A stretch of DNA of 9,183 bases from positions 1 to 9,183 of the forward strand of contig DQSP01000250.1 of NCBI GenBank assembly GCA_015663215.1. The letters are read 5' to 3'. The notes under the pieces were generated by a model that saw only the letters and a list, made by a program, of their open reading frames with translations, made no database searches and was not told the DNA's origin. This document shows positions 1 through 5,328 of this stretch, piece after piece (within the stretch, counting starts at the first letter, position 1; every line of letters begins with the position of its first letter). Made by a program: the position numbers and the translations under genes. Origin of the DNA: Sulfurimonas sp. Its GTDB lineage: Bacteria; Campylobacterota; Campylobacteria; Campylobacterales; Sulfurimonadaceae.

Positions 1-600
1 AAGCATACTTCTAGCAACAGAGTTCTCATAGTTGAGTTTTCCCTCATTATCTTTTCCGTTGCGTTTTTTACTCTTTGTAGAGATATACTCACCTACGGTT
101 AAATATTTTTCACCCTCTAAAATAGTTTTGTTATGTCTAATTCCAGAGAGGATTGCTTTTCCTTCACTATCACTTGGCTCTTCACTTTTACGATTTGAAA
201 AATAACCCCTATGTTTGGCAAGATGTATCATAATTCGGGAGAGTTCTCTATTGTCTAACTCTCTATAAAGAGCCTCTCTTCTCAGCTCCCAAACATCTTT
301 TTGCTTTTTATTTCCTATGAAAAGATGGTCTAATTCCTCTTGAGTAAGGATTTTTTCTTTGAGAAGAAGTCTTTTTATAGCTCTTATTCTTTGAGCCTTT
401 CGTGCTATAGTTCGTCTTGCACTTCTGGCTTTACGACGAGGAAGAGCTAAAGGTTTTCCATCGTTGTGTTCGGCTATGGTAAATATACGAACACCACTGT
501 CAATAATGCTGTTTTTTGTTAAATCTTTATCATCAACATTAACCAAAGCCCAACCAATAGAAGTTATTCCTAAATCCAATCCTAAAACTATTTTACTCAT
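1..600 (-). CDS. cas9: CRISPR-associated endonuclease Cas9, type II-C-like (N-terminal 200 residues, truncated by window edge)
   Basis: This is the 5' part of an RNA-guided double-strand DNA nuclease that cleaves invading DNA using crRNA paired to tracrRNA. I translated it by hand and it is open for all 200 codons to the window edge. Residues 4-20 (IVLGLDLGITSIGWALV) are the RuvC-I motif with catalytic Asp9. Residues 37-58 (GVRIF, then LALPRRKARSAR) lead into the arginine-rich bridge helix, which continues to about residue 80. Residues 107-140 hold the start of the REC lobe, including HLAKHRGY. The GVRIFT and LALPRR-ARSAR blocks resemble, from memory, the compact Campylobacter jejuni Cas9, hence type II-C. 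The ATG at 600-598 has an AAGGAAA-type Shine-Dalgarno sequence at 607-613. HNH, RuvC-II/III and the PAM-interacting domain lie outside, so intactness cannot be judged. An IscB or other RuvC/HNH relative is much less likely given the REC-type region and the adjacent tracrRNA-like element. Confidence 0.95.
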   Translation of the reverse strand, partial: MSKIVLGLDLGITSIGWALVNVDDKDLTKNSIIDSGVRIFTIAEHNDGKPLALPRRKARSARRTIARKAQRIRAIKRLLLKEKILTQEELDHLFIGNKKQKDVWELRREALYRELDNRELSRIMIHLAKHRGYFSNRKSEEPSDSEGKAILSGIRHNKTILEGEKYLTVGEYISTKSKKRNGKDNEGKLNYENSVARSML

Positions 601-606
601 TTCAAT

Positions 607-629
607 TTCCTTTAATGGAAATAATTATA
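607..629 (-). promoter_or_regulatory. Putative cas9 promoter -10 box and ribosome binding site
   Basis: On the minus strand TATAAT occupies 629-624, which would start transcription near 617. AAAGGAA follows at 613-607, just before the cas9 ATG at 600. No TTGACA-like -35 is present at the usual distance, which is normal for housekeeping promoters of Campylobacterota. The box overlaps the proposed tracrRNA -10 on the other strand. Confidence 0.5.
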
Positions 630-633
630 TCAT
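628..633 (+). promoter_or_regulatory. Putative tracrRNA promoter (-10 box)
   Basis: TATCAT at 628-633 matches the -10 consensus at five of six positions. It would place the transcription start at about 640-641, exactly where a 36-nt anti-repeat ending at 676 would begin. There is no convincing -35 box. It shares positions 628-629 with the cas9 -10 box on the opposite strand. Confidence 0.35.
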
Positions 634-640
634 ATCTTTA

Positions 641-760
641 TTAGTTTATCCGAGTGAGAAACGCATGGGCTATAATAAAGAGGTTACGGTTCCTCTGCAA
701 GGCTCTGATTATCTATAATCATCCTCAAAAAAACCATCCTCTCCTAGTACCTTACTTTTT
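641..760 (+). ncRNA. Putative tracrRNA (anti-repeat, two hairpins, T-run)
   Basis: This is the proposed trans-activating RNA that pairs with crRNA repeats and docks them in Cas9. The anti-repeat is about 641-676 and ends in GGGCTATAAT (667-676), the position where C. jejuni tracrRNA has GGGACUAAAAU. AAAGAG follows directly, as in C. jejuni (comparison from memory). Stem 1 pairs AGAGG (679-683) with CCTCT (692-696) around an 8-nt loop. A second hairpin pairs TGATTA (706-711) with TAATCA (716-721) around TCTA. AAGG (699-702) can pair with CCTT (750-753), enclosing the second hairpin just before TTTTT at 756-760. A small AGTA-CCT-TACT hairpin (746-756) also ends at that T-run. Both ends are estimates: the RNA could stop earlier, near 733-745. 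If it runs to 760 it is antisense to the last codons of mnmG. No CRISPR repeat is in the window, so the anti-repeat pairing is untested. Confidence 0.7.
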
Positions 761-2632
761 ATCTCTCGCAGCAATTTTGATATAAATATGTAATATTTCT
801 ATAGCAGCTGGTGTGATTCCACTGATGTTCATAGCAGCTTGAAGTGTTGGAGGGGCAAAACTTTTGAGTTTTTCTTGCACCTCTTTAGAGAGTCCACTAA
901 CAGCTGTAAAATCAAAACCATCTGGTATATTGATTTTAAGATATTTTTTCATTCTTCTTATCTCATCACTCTGTTTATCAATGTATCGAGCATACTTACC
1001 CTCAACTAAAATCTCTTCTCTTATGTAGTCATCAAATTTTGTAAGTTCTGGAACTATTTTGAGCATTTTTGCAACATCAAAACTTTTACGAGCTATGAGT
1101 TGTTGTGCTGTTGAGACATCTTTGAGTGGCTGTTCATCCATCTCTGCTAAAAGTGCATTAAACTCTTTGTTTGGAGTGAACTTTGTATCTTCTAAAAGTT
1201 GTGCACCATATTTAATCTGCTCATCTTTTAGTTTTACTCTCTCGTACTCTACATCGTCTATTAAACCTAACTCATGTCCATATTTACCAAGTCTAGTATC
1301 TGCTGACTCTTCGCGAAGTAACAGTCTGTACTCTGCACGGGAAGTGAACATTCTGTATGGCTCATTTGTCCCTTTTGTAACAAGGTCATCTATGAGAACA
1401 CCTATGTATGCTTCATCACGACCTAATATTAGAGGTTCTTTTCCTTGAAGGCTTAGTCCCGCGTTTATACCTGCCATAAGCCCTTGAGCTGCTGCTTCTT
1501 CATAACCTGTAGTACCGTTAATCTGTCCTGCACAGTAAAGCCCGCTTATCTTTTTTGTCTCTAAGGAATGTCTAAGTTCTCGAGGGTCTACAAAGTCATA
1601 CTCTATGGCATAACCATAACGCACAATCTTCGCGTTTTCCATACCCACAACTGAGTGAATCATCTCACGTTGTACTTCTGGTGGGAGAGAGGTTGAGAGT
1701 CCGTTTATGTAGCACTCTGTATTATCCCGTGACTGTGGTTCTATAAAAAGATGATGGCGTTCTTTATCTGCAAACTTACTTACCTTATCTTCTATACTCG
1801 GGCAATATCGCGGAGAATTTCCCTCTATCTGACCTGTAAAAAGTGGTGCTCTATAAAAGTTTGAAGAGATTATCTCATGTGTGAGAGGATTTGTATAGGC
1901 AATGTAACAAGGGAGTTGTGTTTTGTTTTTACGAAACTCTTCACGGTTGGTACGAAATGAAAAAGGACTAGGAATCTCATCCCCAGGTTGCTCTTCCATC
2001 TTAGAAAAATCAATACTCGAAGTGTCTATACGAGCACAAGTACCCGTTTTGAGTCTTCCCATATCGAGTCCAGCATCTTCTTTAAGTGAAGCCGACAAAC
2101 CCTCACTTCTCTCCTCTCCATAACGACCCGCTTTTTTTTGAATCTCTCCAACATGGATGATACCGTTTAGAAATGTTCCTGAAGTAATGATGACTTTGCT
2201 TGCCATATAGTCGTTTAAAAGGTCAGTTTTTACACCTTTTACAGCTCCATCTTCGATGATAAGTGACTCAACTGTCTCTTGAGCTAGTGCTAGGTTTTTA
2301 GTGTTTAAGATGACATTACGAGCGATAACTCGGTACTTATCCATATCTATCTGAGCGCGACTTCCACGAACAGCCGGTCCTTTTGTCTGGTTGAGTATGC
2401 GAAACTGTATTCCAGCCTCATCGGTTATTAGCCCCATCTCTCCACCAAGTGCATCAAGTTCACGAACTAAGTGCCCTTTTGCTAAACCACCAACGGCAGG
2501 ATTACACGAAGTTGCCCCAACATTTTCAGCAAGCATAGAGATTAAAAGTGTGTTGTTTCCCATTCTTGCACAAGCGAGCGAGGCTTCAACACCAGCATGA
2601 CCACCACCGACTATTATTACATCATAATTCAT
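752..2632 (-). CDS. mnmG: tRNA uridine-5-carboxymethylaminomethyl(34) synthesis enzyme MnmG
   Basis: This FAD-dependent subunit works with the GTPase MnmE to install the (carboxymethyl)aminomethyl group at C5 of wobble uridine 34 in several tRNAs, using methylenetetrahydrofolate. Numbering from the start used here, residues 9-14 (GGGHAG) are the FAD-binding turn. [11 protein letters not shown] at 43-53 is GidA signature 1 with the conserved Cys. [10 protein letters not shown] carries the second conserved Cys. [20 protein letters not shown] is signature 2. The C-terminal GidA-associated helical domain is present, and the 626-residue length is normal for the family. I chose the ATG at 2632-2630 because GGA lies 7 nt upstream and the likely promoter would leave a leader of only about 12 nt for the other in-frame ATG at 2644. 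Starting at 2644 would add four residues (MDFL). It reads towards cas9, 151 bp away, and diverges from the Sel1 gene. Confidence 0.97.
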   Translation of the reverse strand: MNYDVIIVGGGHAGVEASLACARMGNNTLLISMLAENVGATSCNPAVGGLAKGHLVRELDALGGEMGLITDEAGIQFRILNQTKGPAVRGSRAQIDMDKYRVIARNVILNTKNLALAQETVESLIIEDGAVKGVKTDLLNDYMASKVIITSGTFLNGIIHVGEIQKKAGRYGEERSEGLSASLKEDAGLDMGRLKTGTCARIDTSSIDFSKMEEQPGDEIPSPFSFRTNREEFRKNKTQLPCYIAYTNPLTHEIISSNFYRAPLFTGQIEGNSPRYCPSIEDKVSKFADKERHHLFIEPQSRDNTECYINGLSTSLPPEVQREMIHSVVGMENAKIVRYGYAIEYDFVDPRELRHSLETKKISGLYCAGQINGTTGYEEAAAQGLMAGINAGLSLQGKEPLILGRDEAYIGVLIDDLVTKGTNEPYRMFTSRAEYRLLLREESADTRLGKYGHELGLIDDVEYERVKLKDEQIKYGAQLLEDTKFTPNKEFNALLAEMDEQPLKDVSTAQQLIARKSFDVAKMLKIVPELTKFDDYIREEILVEGKYARYIDKQSDEIRRMKKYLKINIPDGFDFTAVSGLSKEVQEKLKSFAPPTLQAAMNISGITPAAIEILHIYIKIAARDKK

Positions 2633-2662
2633 TAAAAAATCCATTCTATTATCTTAATGCGA

Positions 2663-2671
2663 ATTTTAGCA
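2663..2671 (-). promoter_or_regulatory. Putative mnmG promoter, extended -10
   Basis: On the minus strand TGC followed directly by TAAAAT (2671-2663) is an extended -10 element. It predicts a start of transcription near 2656 and a leader of about 24 nt to the chosen mnmG ATG. Confidence 0.4.
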
Positions 2672-2674
2672 TTT

Positions 2675-2701
2675 TTGAGTATGATTTGCATAATATATAC
2701 T
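2675..2701 (+). promoter_or_regulatory. Putative promoter of the Sel1-repeat gene
   Basis: TATACT at 2696-2701 is a reasonable -10 box. TTGAGT at 2675-2680 could act as a -35, although the 15-bp spacer is short. The start would be near 2708, giving a leader of about 31 nt before the GTG start. Confidence 0.35.
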
Positions 2702-2738
2702 AAATTAGTTACACTTTTTAAGACGTAAGGAAAATACC

Positions 2739-3425
2739 GTGATAAACAAAGCAAACGCAGCTTACAATGCAAAAGATTATAAAACAGCTTATGAACTCTA
2801 TTCAGCTCTCGCTAAAGAGGGTGATGCAACTGCACAAACTTCACTCGCATTTATGTACCAAAATGCACAAGGTTGTGAGAAAAATGAAAAAGCAGCACTT
2901 GAACTTTACACTCTAGCAGCAGAAGCAAAACAGCCTTATGCACTTTTTAATCTTGCGATACTTTTTGAAAATGGTATCGGTGGCGCGGAGCATGATCAGT
3001 TTAAAGCACATGAACTTCACCTTGAAGCTGCAGAACGTGAAGTACCACCTGCTCAGTATGAAGTAGCACTTATGTTAGAGCGTGGTCTTGGCTGCGTTCA
3101 GAACTACTCTGAAGCTGCATTTTGGTATGAAGAAGCGGCTAAACGCGGACATATTCAAGCCTATAATAACCTCGGTGTTTTGTACAAAGAGGGGCATGGT
3201 GTAATTCAAGATGATGCAAAGGCTTTTATCTGTTTTAAAAAAGCTTCAGATGCTGGACTCGCACAAGGTCACTACAACTTAGGTCTCATGTACGACCAAG
3301 GTAAAGGCTGTGAAATGGATAATGATATAGCACTAGACTACTGTCGCAAAGCAGCTTATGCTGGGCATGAAAAAGCCAAAACTATCATCGAAGGTTTACA
3401 AAGCGATGGGAAAATTGTTTTTTAA
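2739..3425 (+). CDS. Sel1-like (TPR) repeat protein
   Basis: This is a soluble helical repeat protein, probably a protein-protein interaction scaffold, with no visible enzymatic motif. After an N-terminal TPR-like helix pair (residues 1-27) come five Sel1 repeats of 36-38 residues, at about 28-65, 66-102, 103-138, 139-174 and 175-210. Examples of repeat cores are AYNNLGVLYKEGHGV and GHYNLGLMYDQGKGC. Its five Cys (46, 119, 165, 191, 202) do not form the regular pairs of secreted Helicobacter cysteine-rich Sel1 proteins. There is no signal peptide, so it is probably cytoplasmic. The start is GTG at 2739, supported by AAGGAAAA at 2727-2734. No ATG is available upstream of the first repeat. It stands alone, divergent from mnmG and convergent with fqrB, and its partner cannot be inferred from context. 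Confidence 0.9.
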   Translation: MINKANAAYNAKDYKTAYELYSALAKEGDATAQTSLAFMYQNAQGCEKNEKAALELYTLAAEAKQPYALFNLAILFENGIGGAEHDQFKAHELHLEAAEREVPPAQYEVALMLERGLGCVQNYSEAAFWYEEAAKRGHIQAYNNLGVLYKEGHGVIQDDAKAFICFKKASDAGLAQGHYNLGLMYDQGKGCEMDNDIALDYCRKAAYAGHEKAKTIIEGLQSDGKIVF

Positions 3426-3556
3426 AACCTAGACGATATTGACATAAGTGATATAGAACTCCTAAGAAATAATGTTATCCTCCTCTAAAGATAGATCAAA
3501 GTTTTGTTGAGAGTCAAGAGCAAAAAGATTTTAAAGAGTTTATGATAAATTTTTAG
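3426..3556 (+). pseudogene. Possible decayed coding remnant downstream of the Sel1 gene
   Basis: The stretch between Sel1 and fqrB reads like protein in two frames. In frame with Sel1, immediately after its TAA, comes NLDDIDISDIELLRNNVILL and a stop at 3486-3488. From about 3476, in another frame, comes YPPLKIDQSFVES followed by QEQKDFKEFMINF and a stop at 3554-3556. The two pieces could be joined by a one-base change in the repetitive TCCTCCTC tract near 3478-3485. I do not recognise the peptide. It may be a lost C-terminal tail of the Sel1 protein, a remnant of another gene, or chance. Confidence 0.25.
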
Positions 3557-4506
3557 CCTTTACTTAAACTATGTGAAACTATATGATATGCATGGCTAAG
3601 AGCAAAGGCTATAGAGCCACCTTTCTTTATAGCAATATCCCCAGCTAGATAGAGTCCATCTGTTTTTGTCTGGAAATTTTCATCTATTTCTAGCTTGTTA
3701 TTCTCATCGAATGTAACACCACATGCCTTTAAAAAGTCTACAGGTGCACTTCCACCAATGGCATAGATAACTCTTTCATAAATTGCACTTGAGTCATCTT
3801 TAAAGTTCACCTTTACTAAACCATTGTCACTATCTAAAGACTCTATATCACAAGCCATTTTAAGTTCTAACTTCTTGTTAGAAGCATACTCATAAATAGT
3901 TTTTTCATTGATTTCATTGAGTCTTGAGAAATTCTCTTTTCTATATGCTAGAGTTACACTATTTGTCTGTGCTAAATCTATTGCATACTCGACTGCTGAG
4001 TTTCCTCCGCCCACTACTAAAACTCTCTCGTCTGTGGAACACTTGTCAAGATTAAAGTTTACTCTGTTCTTTATAGAAGGTGGTATTTTATAGTCTGGTT
4101 TATTTGGTTTTCCCATAGTACCGATAGCGATGATTACATTTTTTGCACAGTAACCACTTTTAGAAGTTATAACCTTAAATAGATCATCTTCTTTTTTTAT
4201 CTTTTCGACATCAGAGTTAAAGACTACATCTATTTCTTCATTATCAAGTAGTGCATCAAAATAGTTTAAAGTACTCTCTTTTGTGCCATCTTTAAAATTA
4301 ATACTACCCTTAAGCTCTACTTCAACTCCCTTGTAATCTTTATCAACTCTTTTGTTATCTTTGTAAAATTTTCTAATAGTTTGTGAATGGCTATCACCTT
4401 TTTCTATCATTAGCACGTTTTGTAATCCTAATGTTTTTGCTTCAACAACAGCACCAATACCACCAGGACCACCGCCAACTACAACTAAATCATATACTAA
4501 TTGCAT
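3553..4506 (-). CDS. fqrB: NAD(P)H-dependent FAD oxidoreductase, probable flavodoxin:quinone reductase FqrB
   Basis: This is a two-dinucleotide-binding flavoprotein of the thioredoxin-reductase fold. In H. pylori and C. jejuni, FqrB exchanges electrons between flavodoxin (reduced by pyruvate oxidoreductase) and NADP. GGGPGG at residues 11-16 binds FAD, GGGNSAVEYA at 166-175 binds the nicotinamide nucleotide with basic residues nearby (R189, K190, R195), and LAGD at 287-290 is the second FAD motif. There is no CxxC redox pair, which argues against a true thioredoxin reductase. The block FYKDNKRVDKDYKGVEVELK (47-66) resembles, from memory, HP1164 and Cj0559. The 317-residue length fits. AAGGAGA at 4512-4518 sets the ATG at 4506-4504. 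It is divergent from ribE and convergent with Sel1. A YpdA-like reductase is the main alternative. Confidence 0.72.
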   Translation of the reverse strand: MQLVYDLVVVGGGPGGIGAVVEAKTLGLQNVLMIEKGDSHSQTIRKFYKDNKRVDKDYKGVEVELKGSINFKDGTKESTLNYFDALLDNEEIDVVFNSDVEKIKKEDDLFKVITSKSGYCAKNVIIAIGTMGKPNKPDYKIPPSIKNRVNFNLDKCSTDERVLVVGGGNSAVEYAIDLAQTNSVTLAYRKENFSRLNEINEKTIYEYASNKKLELKMACDIESLDSDNGLVKVNFKDDSSAIYERVIYAIGGSAPVDFLKACGVTFDENNKLEIDENFQTKTDGLYLAGDIAIKKGGSIAFALSHAYHIVSHSLSKG

Positions 4507-4537
4507 AACAATCTCCTTTTTAAATATTTTATACTTA

Positions 4538-4546
4538 ACTATATCA
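4538..4546 (-). promoter_or_regulatory. Putative fqrB promoter, extended -10
   Basis: TGA followed by TATAGT (4546-4538, minus strand) is an extended -10 element giving a start near 4531. A second candidate is TATAAA at 4533-4528. Either precedes the strong Shine-Dalgarno sequence at 4512-4518. Confidence 0.35.
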
Positions 4547-4582
4547 CATAATCATTAATTACATTGAGATTTTTGGTTTTTT

Positions 4583-4591
4583 TGCTATGAT
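4583..4591 (+). promoter_or_regulatory. Putative ribE promoter, extended -10
   Basis: TGC followed by TATGAT (4583-4591) forms an extended -10 element with a predicted start near 4598. The leader of about 25 nt is far too short for an FMN riboswitch. Confidence 0.45.
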
Positions 4592-4622
4592 TTCATATTA
4601 GACTTCAAAGGATACATAAGAT

Positions 4623-5240
4623 ATGTTCACGGGACTTATTCGAGAGATAGCAACTGTTAAAAGCTTTATAGGTGCTACATTAACTATAAAAGCAAAACTC
4701 AAAGCAGAACTTGGTGATAGTATCGCTATTAATGGTGCTTGTCTTACTGTAACTGCTGTAAATAGTGATGGTTTTAGTGTTGAGCTCTCCCCTGAGAGCC
4801 AAAAGCACTTGGTCATAGAAAACTACAAAAATGAAGTACATATTGAACCAGCCATGATGATGGGTGATAGGTTTGAGGGGCATGTTGTTCAAGGTCATAT
4901 TGATGCGATTGGTACTATAACTGACATTAAAAACCTTGGGAACTCTTATGATGTATTTGTCAAAGTAGATAAAAAGCATATCGGTTTTATAGTTCCTAAA
5001 GGCTCTATCACCATAGATGGTGTGAGTCTTACAGTCAACGATGTAAACGCGGACACTTTTCGTCTAACTATCATCCCACATACTATGAAAGAGACTCTTT
5101 TTAAACGCTATAAAAAGGGCACAAAAGTAAATATTGAAACCGATATGTTTGCACGTTATGTTTCACATATCATCAAACATCAAACGCAGACAAACTCTCT
5201 CTCATGGGGTGAAGTTGATGCAATAAATGCTAGTTTTTAA
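4623..5240 (+). CDS. ribE: Riboflavin synthase (alpha subunit)
   Basis: This cytoplasmic enzyme catalyses the last step of riboflavin synthesis, the dismutation of two 6,7-dimethyl-8-ribityllumazine molecules. The 205-residue protein has the two tandem lumazine-binding barrels of the family. The first (residues 1-86) carries the hallmark MFTG N-terminus and GACLTV (38-43). The second begins at GHVVQGHID (86-94) and carries SLTVN (135-139) and NIETDMFARY (170-179). The start is fixed by the invariant MFTG, with AAAGGAT at 4607-4612 as ribosome binding site. It faces away from fqrB, and its product feeds FAD and FMN formation for flavoproteins such as FqrB and MnmG. RecQ follows 88 bp downstream with what looks like its own promoter. 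No other rib genes are visible here. Confidence 0.96.
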   Translation: MFTGLIREIATVKSFIGATLTIKAKLKAELGDSIAINGACLTVTAVNSDGFSVELSPESQKHLVIENYKNEVHIEPAMMMGDRFEGHVVQGHIDAIGTITDIKNLGNSYDVFVKVDKKHIGFIVPKGSITIDGVSLTVNDVNADTFRLTIIPHTMKETLFKRYKKGTKVNIETDMFARYVSHIIKHQTQTNSLSWGEVDAINASF

Positions 5241-5298
5241 AAGTAAGCAAATTTTATTGCATTTTGTCATACTTTCTTAGATAAACTCAAAAAACTAC

Positions 5299-5304
5299 TA
5301 TAAT
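5299..5304 (+). promoter_or_regulatory. Putative recQ promoter -10 box
   Basis: A perfect TATAAT lies at 5299-5304 in the gap after ribE, with a T-rich tract directly downstream. It predicts a transcript starting near 5311, so a leader of about 18 nt before the proposed recQ start at 5329. Confidence 0.5.
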
Positions 5305-5318
5305 TATTTTTTTACACT

Positions 5319-5322
5319 AGGA
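5319..5322 (+). promoter_or_regulatory. Ribosome binding site that decides the recQ start
   Basis: AGGA at 5319-5322 lies 6 nt before the in-frame ATC codon at 5329-5331. It is the only Shine-Dalgarno-like sequence well placed for a start that keeps the RecQ N-terminus, and so supports initiation at ATC. GAAGAAGGAG at 5385-5394 encodes part of the conserved motif and is too far from the ATG at 5428 to serve it well. Confidence 0.5.
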
Positions 5323-5328
5323 TACACC

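Noticed and set aside
671..676. TATAAT on the plus strand read as a promoter
   Set aside because: It falls at the end of the anti-repeat, where a TATAAT-like or TACAAT-like end is expected from pairing with the repeat start. It could still be a minor promoter, but nothing supports that.
464..718. Plus-strand open frame of 84 codons over the cas9 start
   Set aside because: It is antisense to the cas9 start and covers the cas9 promoter and the tracrRNA. It has no ribosome binding site and no recognisable domain.
1059..1448. Long open frames on the plus strand inside mnmG (also 1923-2123 and 2391-2600)
   Set aside because: All lie antisense within a well-conserved gene and have no domain or start signal of their own.
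2739..3425. Secreted Helicobacter-type cysteine-rich Sel1 protein (Hcp)
   Set aside because: There is no signal peptide, and the five Cys are not in the paired spacing expected for disulfide-stabilised repeats.
3553..4506. Thioredoxin reductase (TrxB)
   Set aside because: The fold matches but the CxxC active-site pair is missing, and conserved blocks fit the FqrB group better.
4507..4622. FMN riboswitch upstream of ribE
   Set aside because: The whole divergent gap is 116 bp, the ribE leader is only about 25 nt, and the conserved FMN riboswitch core is not seen.
5246..5260. Rho-independent terminator after ribE (GCAA / TTGC hairpin)
   Set aside because: The stem is only four base pairs and is followed by a broken T-run, so it is too weak to call.
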